From CAZLRH01 sp964562015 (GTDB taxonomy: Bacteria; Verrucomicrobiota; Verrucomicrobiia; Opitutales; JABDGR01): 59,021 nt of DNA. Position numbers and translations under genes: made by a program. The notes under the pieces are model-generated. The model searched no databases. It saw nothing but the letters and a program-made list of their open reading frames with translations, and was not told where the DNA came from. The DNA lies in the NCBI GenBank assembly GCA_964562015.1, contig CAZLRH010000024.1, positions 1 to 59,021 on the forward strand, read 5' to 3'. Each line of letters opens with the position of its first letter. Position 1 is the first letter of the stretch. This document shows positions 1 to 9,582 of the stretch, piece after piece.

Positions 1-361
1 CCCTTACCCTGGCAAGCAGGGAATCCTCGTGCGCGTTTTCTAGAGTTTGCGCGTGCGATTAGGGTTAACCCGTTCCATATCCACAAAAAGCACCAGAGGC
101 ACAAACTGAGGGGCTAAGCCAATCCCCAACCGCAGCTTGGCACCCCAAAGTCCAACCCCGCGAAGATGTCCTGCTCCTCGTCTTTGACGAGGCCCCGGCC
201 GCCCGACGGAGTATTAATTACCGTCGTGAATAAGGATTGTTCCCCGCCTCCGCGGCACTTAAATTTAGGCCCTTGCAGCCATTCTGCTTTAGCGCTAAAA
301 GTCCGTCACCGGCATTTATCATTTATCATTAAACAATTATCATTTCCGGCACCCCCACCCC
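1..361. other. Intergenic leader of the accessory region, no gene seen
   Basis: I see no convincing reading frame in these 361 bases. A 'gggttaaccc' palindrome near 64-73 matches the left end of the dispersed G-rich repeat found further on, so a decayed copy may lie here. Positions 312-345 carry an A/T-rich run with 'atttatc/attatc' repeated several times, a plausible promoter region for the gene that follows, but I cannot assign -10 and -35 boxes with confidence. Confidence 0.4.
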
Positions 362-402
362 TTGTCTTCCCCGTCCCCCAAAAAGCAAATTTCCATCAGT
401 GA
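346..402 (+). repeat. Dispersed G-rich repeat, copy R1 (diverged)
   Basis: This is a diverged, shortened copy of the repeat that is best preserved at 13411-13480. It keeps the C-rich block (G-rich on the minus strand), the A-run followed by 'gcaa', and the terminal 'tccatcagt' corresponding to 'cctatcagt' of the other copies. The only usable start codons of the following 800-residue gene lie inside this repeat. Confidence 0.6.
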
Positions 403-2764
403 GCCCCAGTCGCCCCGACGAAGTTGGCGGCGTCGGCTTATTTTATGGGTGGCTGGAGTTTTGATGATAAGCGCAGTATTTGCGGCTGGATGGGGCTTGG
501 GTCTTCATCAGGCAAAAATCACGGCCGTGGCTACGGCAAAGGTAATGACCGGGGCTCATCTGGACGCGAATAAAAGCGCTGCGCAAGCTCGCGTCTGGAA
601 TCCAAGCGGCGCTTTGGCCAACATCCTGAAAAAATATGCAGGCGGTGAGCGAATCTTGGCGGTTGCGCGACTCGTCGAGGCGACACCTGTGTCAGAATTG
701 GCGCTTTTGATCGCTGAAGCCGAAAGCAGCCCGGATGACAGCCTTCGTCACTTGGTCGATGACTTAGCCTACGCGAAATGGGTGGCCATAGATCCGGAGG
801 GAGCGCTCGCCAATGCCTTGCCGGCGATGCAAAAAGGGAAGCCTGAACTGACCGAGATATCCAGCATCCTGGGCATGTGGGCGAGAAAGGACCCGCGCGC
901 GGCGCTGGCTGCGGCTTTAAAACTTGATCATGCCGCTTTCCGTCAGGATGGCGTTTCCAAAGTGCTCAACCACTGGATCTGCGGAGACTCTCCCCTGGAG
1001 GCGCTCGCGGCCTTTAAGAGTCTTCCCCCCGACGCCACCATTCCCAAGGAGGCGAGGTGGCTTTTTCAACGCTGGGCGGAAGTAGATCCCTTGGCCGCCT
1101 TTGCCAACCTCGGCCAAATTACCGACGAAGACCAGCGACAAGACGCGCAGGGCATAATTCTGGGTATTTTGGCCTATAGCAACCCGGTCAAAGCCGTGAG
1201 CTTATTGCGCGACCTGCCCGTCGGCCAGCAATCGCCCCAGGTTTTTATGGAAGTGTTCCAGACTTGGGCGCGGCAAGATCATGACGCGGCTTTGGCGGAG
1301 TTTCATGCTCTCCCAGCGGGGGAATCGCGCGTGGCGGCGGCGGAGGGTGTTTTCAATGGCTGGTCTGAAATTGACCCGTTGGCCGCGCTTCGAGCTGCAC
1401 AAGAGTTCTCACCCGGGCCGGAACGCACCAAAGCCCTTGATGTGACTCTTCCCAATGTTTTTCTCCAGAATCCCCAAGCCGGGGGCGAATATCTGGCGAG
1501 CCTTCCAGCTAGTGGTGATCTCAATCGTTTGGTCAATACGATGGTCGCCGGCCTCTGGGCGGATGCTGATCCGGCCTCGGCGCTGGCTTGGCTGGATAAG
1601 AATATTGTCGGCCCAGCGCGTGACCAAGCGGTAGGTGATATCCTGGGCAAGATGACAACCAGTGATCCTACTGCCGCCATCGCCTATATTATCCAACTGC
1701 CCGCAGGCCCCGCTCGCGATAAATATTTGCAATCCTCCCTCGGCCTATGGGGGAAACAAGACCCGGCCACGGCCATCGCCTGGGTATATGACAACCTCAC
1801 CGACTCTGCGCGTGATACGGCCGTGGCCACAGTGTTGCCCCTTTTGATTCAAGCAAATCCCCGGTTGGCGATGGACTACGTCAACCAACTGCCCGAGGGT
1901 CAGACACGCGATAAAGCCATTGCGAGCCTTGCGGTTTCCATGGCCACGGAGGATATTCAGGAGGCAATCACCTGGGTGCAAAACTTGCCCAGTGAGGTGG
2001 TTTCTGCTTCGGCGCGAAATGCCGCTTTGGCCGGGGTGATCAAAACGTGGGCCAATGTGGATCCCGCCAGTGCGGCCGCCTTTGCCCAAAATTATGTTTC
2101 AGACACGGATTCCAACCCACTCGTGACAAGCGTGGTGCAGGCATTGGCTCAAAGTAACAGCCAGGTTGCGCTCGCTTGGGCAGAGTCTCTACCTGCGGGG
2201 GCAAGCCGCGAAAGGGCCATTGGCACCACCCTGCAAACCATGGCGGCGGTGGACGCTCCTGTCGCTTGGGACCACGCCGTCAGCCATCTCCAAAGTGACG
2301 GCTACCTCAGCCCTTTCCCAGGCATCATCGCCACTTGGGCGCGGACGGATCCCGCCGCCGCGGCGCAGGCAGTGGCCGCTTTGCCCGATGGCGCCCTTGG
2401 CACCCGCTATACCAATATTGCCAGCATATTTACGTCGGAATGGATGAACCGGGATCCAGCGGCCTTGGCCGAATTTATTGAAAAGACGCCACCTGGTTCA
2501 TTTCATGACGCTGTCGCCGCCCGCTTCAATCAACTGCAACAGGCCTATGACTTGGGGAAAAGGACCGGGGGCATAATTTTTGAATCGAGTTCTTCGGTGA
2601 CCGTGATGCCCATGCCTGGTTTTAGCCCAACCTCATTGCGTGTAGGCATGGGTGTGCCGCGCGATGACGACCTCACTCCCCGGGAGCCAATCAATATTCC
2701 CCTCGTCTCTCCAAGTAGCAATGGCGTTCAGGCAGGCTTGAGGCCAAGTGGGGTCGGACCCTAG
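362..2764 (+). CDS. Membrane-anchored alpha-solenoid-like repeat protein, paralog 1
   Basis: I do not recognise a named family. The 800-residue product starts with about 25 basic cytoplasmic residues, then one hydrophobic helix (about 26-48), then roughly twenty units of 32-38 residues with the consensus W-A-x-x-D-P-x-A-A-x-A-W followed by L-P-x-G-x-x-R-D-x-A. Such helical pairs suggest a HEAT/TPR-like solenoid exposed outside the inner membrane. The last 60 residues are Gly/Pro/Ser-rich and lack repeats. The start is TTG at 362 (ATT 389 or ATC 395 are alternatives); all lie in repeat R1, and there is no clear Shine-Dalgarno. Paralog 2 follows 24 bases later in the same direction. The repeat architecture is seen; the fold, location and any scaffold role are inferred. 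Confidence 0.75.
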   Translation: MSSPSPKKQISISEPQSPRRSWRRRLILWVAGVLMISAVFAAGWGLGLHQAKITAVATAKVMTGAHLDANKSAAQARVWNPSGALANILKKYAGGERILAVARLVEATPVSELALLIAEAESSPDDSLRHLVDDLAYAKWVAIDPEGALANALPAMQKGKPELTEISSILGMWARKDPRAALAAALKLDHAAFRQDGVSKVLNHWICGDSPLEALAAFKSLPPDATIPKEARWLFQRWAEVDPLAAFANLGQITDEDQRQDAQGIILGILAYSNPVKAVSLLRDLPVGQQSPQVFMEVFQTWARQDHDAALAEFHALPAGESRVAAAEGVFNGWSEIDPLAALRAAQEFSPGPERTKALDVTLPNVFLQNPQAGGEYLASLPASGDLNRLVNTMVAGLWADADPASALAWLDKNIVGPARDQAVGDILGKMTTSDPTAAIAYIIQLPAGPARDKYLQSSLGLWGKQDPATAIAWVYDNLTDSARDTAVATVLPLLIQANPRLAMDYVNQLPEGQTRDKAIASLAVSMATEDIQEAITWVQNLPSEVVSASARNAALAGVIKTWANVDPASAAAFAQNYVSDTDSNPLVTSVVQALAQSNSQVALAWAESLPAGASRERAIGTTLQTMAAVDAPVAWDHAVSHLQSDGYLSPFPGIIATWARTDPAAAAQAVAALPDGALGTRYTNIASIFTSEWMNRDPAALAEFIEKTPPGSFHDAVAARFNQLQQAYDLGKRTGGIIFESSSSVTVMPMPGFSPTSLRVGMGVPRDDDLTPREPINIPLVSPSSNGVQAGLRPSGVGP

Positions 2765-2788
2765 CACGGGTATGTATAAATACATTTT

Positions 2789-5224
2789 ATGACATCCAAA
2801 CCTCAATTTCCCTCCGCAGCGAATCCAGCTCGCCGGGCGCGATTGCCCGGTTGGCGGTGGTGGGTCATTCGAGCCTTGGCATTAACCGGTTTTTTTACGG
2901 TCGGGTGGCTCCTGGGTTTGCGGGCGGGACCGAAAGTAACATTTTCTTCCAAGGCCAAGGAGGGCTATGTGCGCCCTGCCACCATTGCGCCGGGCGGCAC
3001 TTCTGCCGTTCCCCACAACGTGGCTTGGGATCCCCAGAGTGCCTTGGGTAAAATCATGAAAGAGGACGCCGGGGCGGCGCGATTGTTCGCCATCGCCAAA
3101 TTGGTTGAGGAAACTCCTTTGGCGAAATTGGCCGACTTGATGGATATGGCGCGCAGTTGCCCCAACCGCGATTTGCGCAAGACGATCTATGATATGGTGC
3201 TCGCCCGCTGGACGGCGGCCGATCCGACCGGCGCGCTCGCCTATGCGACTGCTTCTTCCGTTCGTGATGGTGATCCCGCTTTGATGAGCAGTGTCTTCGC
3301 CATTTGGGCGGGTTTTGACCCGAGGGGGGCCCTGGCTGCCGCCGAGGCCGTAAATAGCGTGACTTTCCGCGTTGCCGCGATGGACGCGGTGCTGACCGCT
3401 TGGGCAGAGGGGAAAGACCCCTCGGGCGCAGTGGCGGTTGCCCTGAGTCTGCCGCCTGGCACCGGTAATACGGATTTCCTGCAATTGGTTTTCAACCACT
3501 GGACGGGGCTGGACCCCGCCGCTGCCTTCGCCGCCTTGGATCAAATTGATAATCGGAACACCCGCCAAAATGTGCTCAACGTCCTCATCGGATCGTGGGC
3601 CAATAGCGATCCAGCCCAGGCCCTGGCGGTGTTGCGGAGTTTGCCGGCGGGCCAACAAGATCCCGCTACCTACGCCACGCTCTTTCTTAGGTGGGGTGCG
3701 CAAAATCCCGCTGCGGCCTTTGCCGCGCTGCAAGAGGTCACGGCCATGACGGCACACCTCGCGGCGGTCCAAAGCGTTTTCAAGAGTTGGGCGGCCGCCG
3801 ACCCTGTGGCCGCCCTCCAGGCCGCCCAATCGCTGTCGCTGAATGTGGAGCGTGACCAAGCAGTCGCCGAAAGCCTGCAGGCCTATATCACGAAAGACCG
3901 TCAGGCGGCCGCTGACTATATCGCAGGCATGGCGCCGGGGGAGTCCCGCAACCGCCTGATTAGCGCATTGGCGTCGGTCTGGGCCAATTCCGACCCCGCG
4001 GCCACCTTGGCCTGGCTGAACCAAAATGCCGAGGGCACCACCCACGACCAGGCGGTCCAAAAAATTCTGAATAAAATGGGCCAGGATCATCCGGGTGAGG
4101 CCTTAACTTATATTAGCCAGTTACCCGAAGGACTCCCACGGGACAAATATGTTTTGGGAACCTTAACTGCTTGGGCCAAAGCGGATGGCACGGCTGCCTT
4201 GGACTGGGTGGGCAATAATCTGACCGGAACCCTTTACGATTCCGCCATGTCCAGCCTGCTGAGGCAGATGGTCGACACGAACCCCGCGGTCACCTCGACC
4301 TATATCAACCAGCTGGCTGCAAGTGAGGGGCGAGATGATTTGATCCTTCAAGTCGCAACCTCTCTAGGCAAGCAGGACATGGCGGCAGCCATGGCTTGGG
4401 CGCAAAACCTCCCGCCGGACGTTTCCGTTTCCACGCAACAGATGGCCATGAAGAATGTTGTAAGCACGTTTGCGGCCAAGGATCCCGCGGCGGCGGCGGC
4501 TTACATGCAAAATTTGGTTGCCGACCCTAAAGCGGGCACGGCTATCCTTGGGGTTGTCGACGCCTGGGCCAAGCAAGACAGCCAGGCCGCCCTCGCCTGG
4601 GCGGAGACGTTGTCCATCGGCGCGCTGCGGGACGATGCCCAAGCGGTCGCCGCCGCTGGGTTTTCGCGCACGGACGCCGGGGCCGCGTGGAATTATGCCC
4701 AAAAAAACCTTCCGGCGGGCACGCCTTCGACGAACGCCGCGGAAACCGAAATCGCCATTTACCTGAGTCGAAAGGACATGGCGGCCGGGGCCCAAGCGAT
4801 GATGACGATCCCGGCGGGGAATTCGCGCACCTTTGGCACCACAAACATAGCACACAATTGGGCCCTGCAAGACCCCATCGCCGCCGGGCAATGGGTCGCC
4901 ACGCTTCCCGTCGGCGTCGAGCGGGACCATGCGATGATGCAATCCATCCCCCCACAGGCCAGAAGCGCCCCCACCGAGGCTTATGCGCTCGCGCTCTCGG
5001 CCAGCACGGACGAAAATCGTTTTATGGCCCTCCGGCTTGCTCTCATTGGCTGGGGAGCGACCGATCCTACAGCCGCAACTGCGGCCCTCGCCTCCGCTCC
5101 AGTCACCCAAGCCCAGCGCAGCAGCCTGCAACGCGCCATCACTAGCGCCCCGCAGTTGGAGGCCAATCGAGACGCTGCTGCCGCCAGAGCTGCCCAGGCC
5201 CGAGGCAATGCCCTTGCGAAATAA
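2789..5224 (+). CDS. Membrane-anchored alpha-solenoid-like repeat protein, paralog 2
   Basis: The 811-residue product has the same plan as its upstream neighbour. A basic N-terminus (RRARLPGWRWW) precedes one hydrophobic helix (about 24-44), then about twenty repeats of roughly 34 residues (W-A-x-S-D-P-A-x-x-L-A-W, L-P-x-G-x-x-R-D), then an Ala/Arg-rich end. No enzyme motif is visible. Start ATG 2789 lies 24 bases after paralog 1, so the two are probably co-transcribed. The leader is A/T-rich with no Shine-Dalgarno, as in the minus-strand paralogs. Divergence from paralog 1 is large outside the repeat consensus, which points to an old duplication. Function is unknown; a protein-binding scaffold in the periplasm is a guess from the repeat type. 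Confidence 0.75.
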   Translation: MTSKPQFPSAANPARRARLPGWRWWVIRALALTGFFTVGWLLGLRAGPKVTFSSKAKEGYVRPATIAPGGTSAVPHNVAWDPQSALGKIMKEDAGAARLFAIAKLVEETPLAKLADLMDMARSCPNRDLRKTIYDMVLARWTAADPTGALAYATASSVRDGDPALMSSVFAIWAGFDPRGALAAAEAVNSVTFRVAAMDAVLTAWAEGKDPSGAVAVALSLPPGTGNTDFLQLVFNHWTGLDPAAAFAALDQIDNRNTRQNVLNVLIGSWANSDPAQALAVLRSLPAGQQDPATYATLFLRWGAQNPAAAFAALQEVTAMTAHLAAVQSVFKSWAAADPVAALQAAQSLSLNVERDQAVAESLQAYITKDRQAAADYIAGMAPGESRNRLISALASVWANSDPAATLAWLNQNAEGTTHDQAVQKILNKMGQDHPGEALTYISQLPEGLPRDKYVLGTLTAWAKADGTAALDWVGNNLTGTLYDSAMSSLLRQMVDTNPAVTSTYINQLAASEGRDDLILQVATSLGKQDMAAAMAWAQNLPPDVSVSTQQMAMKNVVSTFAAKDPAAAAAYMQNLVADPKAGTAILGVVDAWAKQDSQAALAWAETLSIGALRDDAQAVAAAGFSRTDAGAAWNYAQKNLPAGTPSTNAAETEIAIYLSRKDMAAGAQAMMTIPAGNSRTFGTTNIAHNWALQDPIAAGQWVATLPVGVERDHAMMQSIPPQARSAPTEAYALALSASTDENRFMALRLALIGWGATDPTAATAALASAPVTQAQRSSLQRAITSAPQLEANRDAAAARAAQARGNALAK

Positions 5225-5268
5225 CCGCATGAATTGTTCGGCCTGCAGCCTCACTCTGTGGCTATCAC

Positions 5269-5330
5269 GGGTTAACCACCACCCTTTGTATTCCCCTCCC
5301 CCAAAAAAGCAATTCTCTATTAGCAAGTAA
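5269..5330 (+). repeat. Dispersed G-rich repeat, copy R2
   Basis: This copy begins with 'gggttaacc', continues through a C-rich tract containing 'cttgtattcccctccc', an A6 run and 'gcaa', and ends in 'ctattagcaagtaa'. It lies in the convergent space between paralog 2 (plus) and paralog 3 (minus). The minus strand carries several runs of three to five G. Confidence 0.7.
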
Positions 5331-5468
5331 CACTTTTTAATGATTTTCTAAATTTAATGGCCGCACATTGCCTCGGACCGAGCGACGGCCAGATGGAGTG
5401 CTACCGGCCCAAAGGCGAAGCGGTTGGCTGTTGCGCGGTCATGGCAGCACGCAGGGACACGCAAGCCA

Positions 5469-7421
5469 TCATTGACCGGCGGCTTTATTGACCACTTTTT
5501 GCAGGGAGGTTTGCTGGGCGGCCGTGAGATTCGGCAAATTAGTCAAGGCACTTTGCGCGGCGACTGCGGCGGCGCTCGCGCTCACATTGGACCATTGCGT
5601 GGCCAATTTGACGACTTGGGTGTTACGGCTGGTCTCGTTGCCGATGGAGAGAGCCCAATTGTAGGCGGCCGCCGGGTCGCTTCCACCCACCGTGGAGATG
5701 ATTTGGGTGACGGCGGCATCCCGGGCTGCATTAGGTGGCAGGGTGTTGATCCATTGCGACGCCGCGTTCGGGTCCTGGACCAGCCAGCTCTTGGCGACAT
5801 TGGCGGTGGCCGTATCCAAGTTTGAGCCCGCGGGCAGATTCTGCAAGGCGGCGGCGGCTTGGGCCGGATTCTGGTCGGCCCAAGCCGAGATGACCGTGGT
5901 GACGCCGTTGCGTTGGGTTTGGCCGGGGAGCGTGAGGGCGGCTTGCATCGCGGTTTGTGGATCAACCTCAGTCAGGGCCTTCAAAGACGTATTGATGGCG
6001 TTGCTCCGGTATCCGTCGCCGCCTCCCGGCAGGCTCACGGCCCAGGTGAATGCCCCCGGCGGGTCAGCTTTGGCCCAGGTGGTGGCCACTTGGCCAATGA
6101 GGCTGCTGAAGGAAGGGTCTCCCGCCAGGTTTTGCGCAATATACTTTCCCGCAGCCACGGGATCGGAAGCAACCCAGGAGGAAAAAACGCCAGTCATCGC
6201 GGTGTTGCGCAAGGCCGCATTGTCCGCGGGCAATCCCTGGGCCCAGGCGATGGCCGCCGCGGGATCCGTGGCCCCCCAATTCTTCAAAATGGCGGGCACA
6301 GCATATTTGAGCACCTCGGGGTCCGTAATATTGCCTAAGTAAGCGACGGCGGCGACCGGGTCGGTGTTGCTGATTTGCTGCAGGATATTCGCGGCGGCAT
6401 TCACAAAATCCTGGCCCACCAGGTTTTTATCCGCCCAAACCAGTGCTCCGGCGGGGTCCTGCTCGGCCAACTGGGTGGCCAAGGTCCGGAGCAGACTATC
6501 TCGATCGTATCCCGAGGGGATTTTATAATTGGCCAGCAAAGCGGCCACGCCAGGGGCGTCCTGTTCGCTCATGGTCGTGAGCGCTCTTGCCGACATCTCG
6601 TCTTTTGCCACCCCCGCGGTCCAGGTATTGATCCACGCCAGGGCGGAGGCGGGATCTTCCATTATCCAAGTTGCGGCGACCTCTTCCAAGGTCGCGTTCC
6701 GTGCGGGGCCGGGCGGCAGGTTGAAGGACGCGGCGGCGGCGTCGGCGAGATCATTTTCGGCCCAAATACCAAAGGCTTCGGGATAAAGGTCATAAGTTTG
6801 GACGGGAGGCAGGCCTTGCAGCACCGCCAAGGCCGCTTCGGGGTCCTTGTTAAAATATTCTTTAATGATCTCCACCAGTGCCTTGGTGCGGACGGGGCCT
6901 TTAACTTGATCCAAGGCGGCCAAGGCCCCCTCGGGGTCGTCAAACGCCCAATTCTTGTAGATCCCGACCACGCCTGAGGCCTTATCGGGGAACGCATGGC
7001 CGGTGGCCCAACCCAGCGCGGCCACCGGATCCAGAAAAGCCCATTTACCGAGCAAACTAACTCTAACGTGAAGGCCAGGGTGGTTGAGCAACGCCTCAGC
7101 CTCGGGATCCTCCAGCAAGGCCTGGATGCTTCCGGCATCGAGGCTTTGAAGGAAAGTGCCGATTTTGTCCATGTCCATGGCGCCTTTGGCCGGCGTGAAC
7201 AATTGGGCGAGGGCCTCCCGGACCGCCGCCTCCCCGCGCGGCGGGGGCAACGAGACGCTGGTGGCGGCATTTTTCGAGGCTGGCGCTGATTTTTTGTCCA
7301 GCAAACCTCCCGCGAGTGTCCTCTGCGGCGCGGAATGCCAGCCCAGAGCGAATACCCCCACCATGATAACGGCCTGAAGCAGAAACAACCGCCACCGGCC
7401 ACGATTCAGGCGCGCTCTCAT
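5469..7421 (-). CDS. Membrane-anchored alpha-solenoid-like repeat protein, paralog 3
   Basis: The 650-residue product has a short basic start (MRARLNRGRW), one hydrophobic helix (about 10-28) and then about fifteen 'W-A-x-x-D-P-x-A-A' / 'L-P-x-G' units to the end, so the overall topology matches paralogs 1 and 2. It is much closer to paralog 4 just upstream on the same strand: both share the leader sequence before the ATG, the N-terminal helix (VVIMxGVFALG type) and long stretches of repeat. Its last 340 coding bases are identical to the end of paralog 4. No catalytic motif is seen. This copy reads through without interruption and is likely functional. The biological role is unknown. Confidence 0.75.
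   Translation of the reverse strand: MRARLNRGRWRLFLLQAVIMVGVFALGWHSAPQRTLAGGLLDKKSAPASKNAATSVSLPPPRGEAAVREALAQLFTPAKGAMDMDKIGTFLQSLDAGSIQALLEDPEAEALLNHPGLHVRVSLLGKWAFLDPVAALGWATGHAFPDKASGVVGIYKNWAFDDPEGALAALDQVKGPVRTKALVEIIKEYFNKDPEAALAVLQGLPPVQTYDLYPEAFGIWAENDLADAAAASFNLPPGPARNATLEEVAATWIMEDPASALAWINTWTAGVAKDEMSARALTTMSEQDAPGVAALLANYKIPSGYDRDSLLRTLATQLAEQDPAGALVWADKNLVGQDFVNAAANILQQISNTDPVAAVAYLGNITDPEVLKYAVPAILKNWGATDPAAAIAWAQGLPADNAALRNTAMTGVFSSWVASDPVAAGKYIAQNLAGDPSFSSLIGQVATTWAKADPPGAFTWAVSLPGGGDGYRSNAINTSLKALTEVDPQTAMQAALTLPGQTQRNGVTTVISAWADQNPAQAAAALQNLPAGSNLDTATANVAKSWLVQDPNAASQWINTLPPNAARDAAVTQIISTVGGSDPAAAYNWALSIGNETSRNTQVVKLATQWSNVSASAAAVAAQSALTNLPNLTAAQQTSLQKVVNKAAGQ
5474..5813 (-). 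repeat. 340-bp identical tract shared by paralogs 3 and 4 (copy A)
   Basis: Base-by-base reading shows 5474-5813 equal to 7597-7936 at a constant offset of 2123. Immediately outside both ends the sequences diverge. The rest of the two genes is clearly similar but not identical. The sharp boundaries suggest recent gene conversion rather than plain duplication. Confidence 0.85.
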
Positions 7422-7534
7422 GGTTTATAATTTTTAGGGATTACCAAAGGTTTAGGGCCAGATGGGGACTGGATGCCTTGCGCCCATCGACAGTGTTTCA
7501 GCACTCGGGAGCATGGAACGCCAGGCGCGGCTTG

Positions 7535-7584
7535 CTGATGGGAAATGGCATTTTCAAGCGGGAGGGGAATACAAGGAATGAGGG
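7535..7584 (-). repeat. Dispersed G-rich repeat, inverted degenerate copy (R7)
   Basis: Here the repeat runs in the opposite orientation to the other copies. On the plus strand 'ctgatgggaaatggca', then 'ttttc', then 'gggaggggaatacaagg' and 'gaggg' match the reverse complement of the 13411-13480 copy with a few substitutions and a small insertion. It lies directly after the end of paralog 4 and upstream of paralog 3. Confidence 0.55.
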
Positions 7585-7591
7585 TAAGCCA

Positions 7592-9543
7592 TCATGGACC
7601 GGCGGCTTTATTGACCACTTTTTGCAGGGAGGTTTGCTGGGCGGCCGTGAGATTCGGCAAATTAGTCAAGGCACTTTGCGCGGCGACTGCGGCGGCGCTC
7701 GCGCTCACATTGGACCATTGCGTGGCCAATTTGACGACTTGGGTGTTACGGCTGGTCTCGTTGCCGATGGAGAGAGCCCAATTGTAGGCGGCCGCCGGGT
7801 CGCTTCCACCCACCGTGGAGATGATTTGGGTGACGGCGGCATCCCGGGCTGCATTAGGTGGCAGGGTGTTGATCCATTGCGACGCCGCGTTCGGGTCCTG
7901 GACCAGCCAGCTCTTGGCGACATTGGCGGTGGCCGTGTTCAAGTTTGAGCCTGCCGGCAGATTTTGCAGAGCGGCGGCGGCTTGGACCGGATTCTGGTCG
8001 GCCCAGGCGGAAATGACCGTGGTGACGCCGTGCGTTGGGTCTGGCCGGGGAGCGTGAGGGCGGCTTGCATCGCGGCTTGCGGATCAAGATCAGTCAGGGA
8101 CTTCAAAGACGTATTGATGGCGTTGCTTCGGTATCCGTCGCCGCCTCCCGGCAGGCTCACGGCCCAAGTAAATGCCCCTTGCGGGTCCGCCTGGGCCCAG
8201 TTGGTGGCCACTTGGCCAATGAGACTGCTGAAGGAAGGGTCTCCCACCAGGTTTTGCGCAATATATTTTCCCGCGGCCACGGGATCGGAATCAACCCAAG
8301 GGGAAAAAACGCCCGTCATTGCCTCCTTGCGCAAGGCCGCATTGTCGGCGGGCAAGCCCTGGGCCCAGGCGATGGCCGCCTCGGGATCCGCGGCCCCCCA
8401 ATTCTTCGAAATAGCCGGCAAGGCAGACTTCAGAACGCCGGGGTCCGTAATATTGCCCAAATAGGCGACGGCAGCGGCCGGGTCGGTGGTGCTGATTTGC
8501 TGCAGGATATTCGCGGTGGCGCTCACAAAATCCTGGCCTACCAGATTTTTGTCCGCCCACGCGAGCGCTCCGGCGGGGTCCTGCTCGGCAAATTTGGCGG
8601 CCAGGGTCCGAAGCAGGTTATTGCGAGTGTCTCCGGGTGGGATTTTATAATCAGCCAGCAACGCCGCCACTCCGGGAGCATCCTTGTCGCTCATGGTCGT
8701 GAGCACTTGGGCCACCACCCCGTCTTTTAACGCCCCCGCGGTCCAGGTATTGACCCAGGCCAGGGTGGCAGCGGGGTCGTTCGTCATCCAACCCGCGGCA
8801 GTACTTTTCAAAGTCTCGTTCCGGGTGGGACCAAGCGGCAGGTTGAGGGCCGCGGCGGCGGCAGCGGCGGGATCTTTTGCGGCCCAACCCTTAAACAGGC
8901 GGGGATAAAGGTCATGCGTTTGGAGGGGAGGCAGACTTTGCAACAAAGCCAAGGCCGCTACAGGGTCTTTTTTACAATAATTTGCAATGACAGCAGCGAA
9001 CGCGCTGGTGCGGACGGTGCCCTTAACTTGATCCAAAGCGGCCAAGGCTGCATCAGGGTCACTTGACGCCCAAATACCGTAGAGGGCGACAATGGCGTAT
9101 TCCCTCTGGGGAAACACATGGCCGGTGGCCCAACCCAGCGCGGCCGCCGGATCCAGCTTAGCCCAAAACCGGAGTAAATTTTCTCGAATATAAAAGCCCG
9201 GGCGATCGACGAACGCCTTCGCCTCGGGATCGTCCAGCAAGGCTTTGATGCCTTTGGCATCGAGGCTTTGGATGATGGCGTAGATTCTGTTCCGATCAAC
9301 CTTGCCTTTACCCGGCGTGAACAGTCGGGCGAGGGCCTCCCGGACGGCGGCTTCGCCACCTGGCAGGGGCAAGGAGACGCTTTTGTCGGGAATTTTCCGG
9401 GCCGGCGCCGTTTTCTGGTCCGGCACACCGCCCGCGGTTGCCAACCGCTGGCCGAAATACCGGCCCAACGCGAATACCCCCAGCATGATCACGACCTGAA
9501 CCAAAAGCAAACGCCATAGGCTACGGTAGGGGTGCGTACTCAT
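7592..9543 (-). pseudogene. Alpha-solenoid-like repeat protein, paralog 4, frameshifted
   Basis: The reading frame from ATG 9543 gives 534 residues with the same N-terminal helix (about 10-28) and solenoid-type repeats as paralog 3, but leaves the family frame near 8030 and stops at 7939. The correct frame resumes on the other side and continues to a stop at 7592, with a C-terminus nearly identical to paralog 3. Comparison shows the cause: where paralog 3 reads 'gccgttgcgttggg' (plus strand, about 5903-5916), this copy reads 'gccgtgcgttggg' (about 8027-8039), one T fewer. The intact protein would be about 650 residues. It could be a real pseudogene, a phase-variation state, or a sequencing or assembly error; the tract is not a long homopolymer. 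Confidence 0.8.
7597..7936 (-). repeat. 340-bp identical tract shared by paralogs 3 and 4 (copy B)
   Basis: This is the second member of the identical pair; see 5474-5813. It covers the C-terminal coding part of paralog 4, downstream of its frameshift, so the converted segment itself is no longer translated in frame in this copy. Confidence 0.85.
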
Positions 9544-9582
9544 GGTTTAAAATTTTAGGGAATTATAAAAATTTTGGCACCC

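Noticed and set aside
166..402. 78-residue plus-strand frame at the window start
   Set aside because: Low-complexity, Pro/Ser/His-rich reading with no start signal; it overlaps repeat R1 and the better-supported gene from 362.
2882..4090. 402-residue minus-strand frame inside paralog 2
   Set aside because: It is a shadow of the GC-rich repeat gene; Arg/Gly/His-rich, without any domain pattern, while the plus-strand frame has clear repeats.
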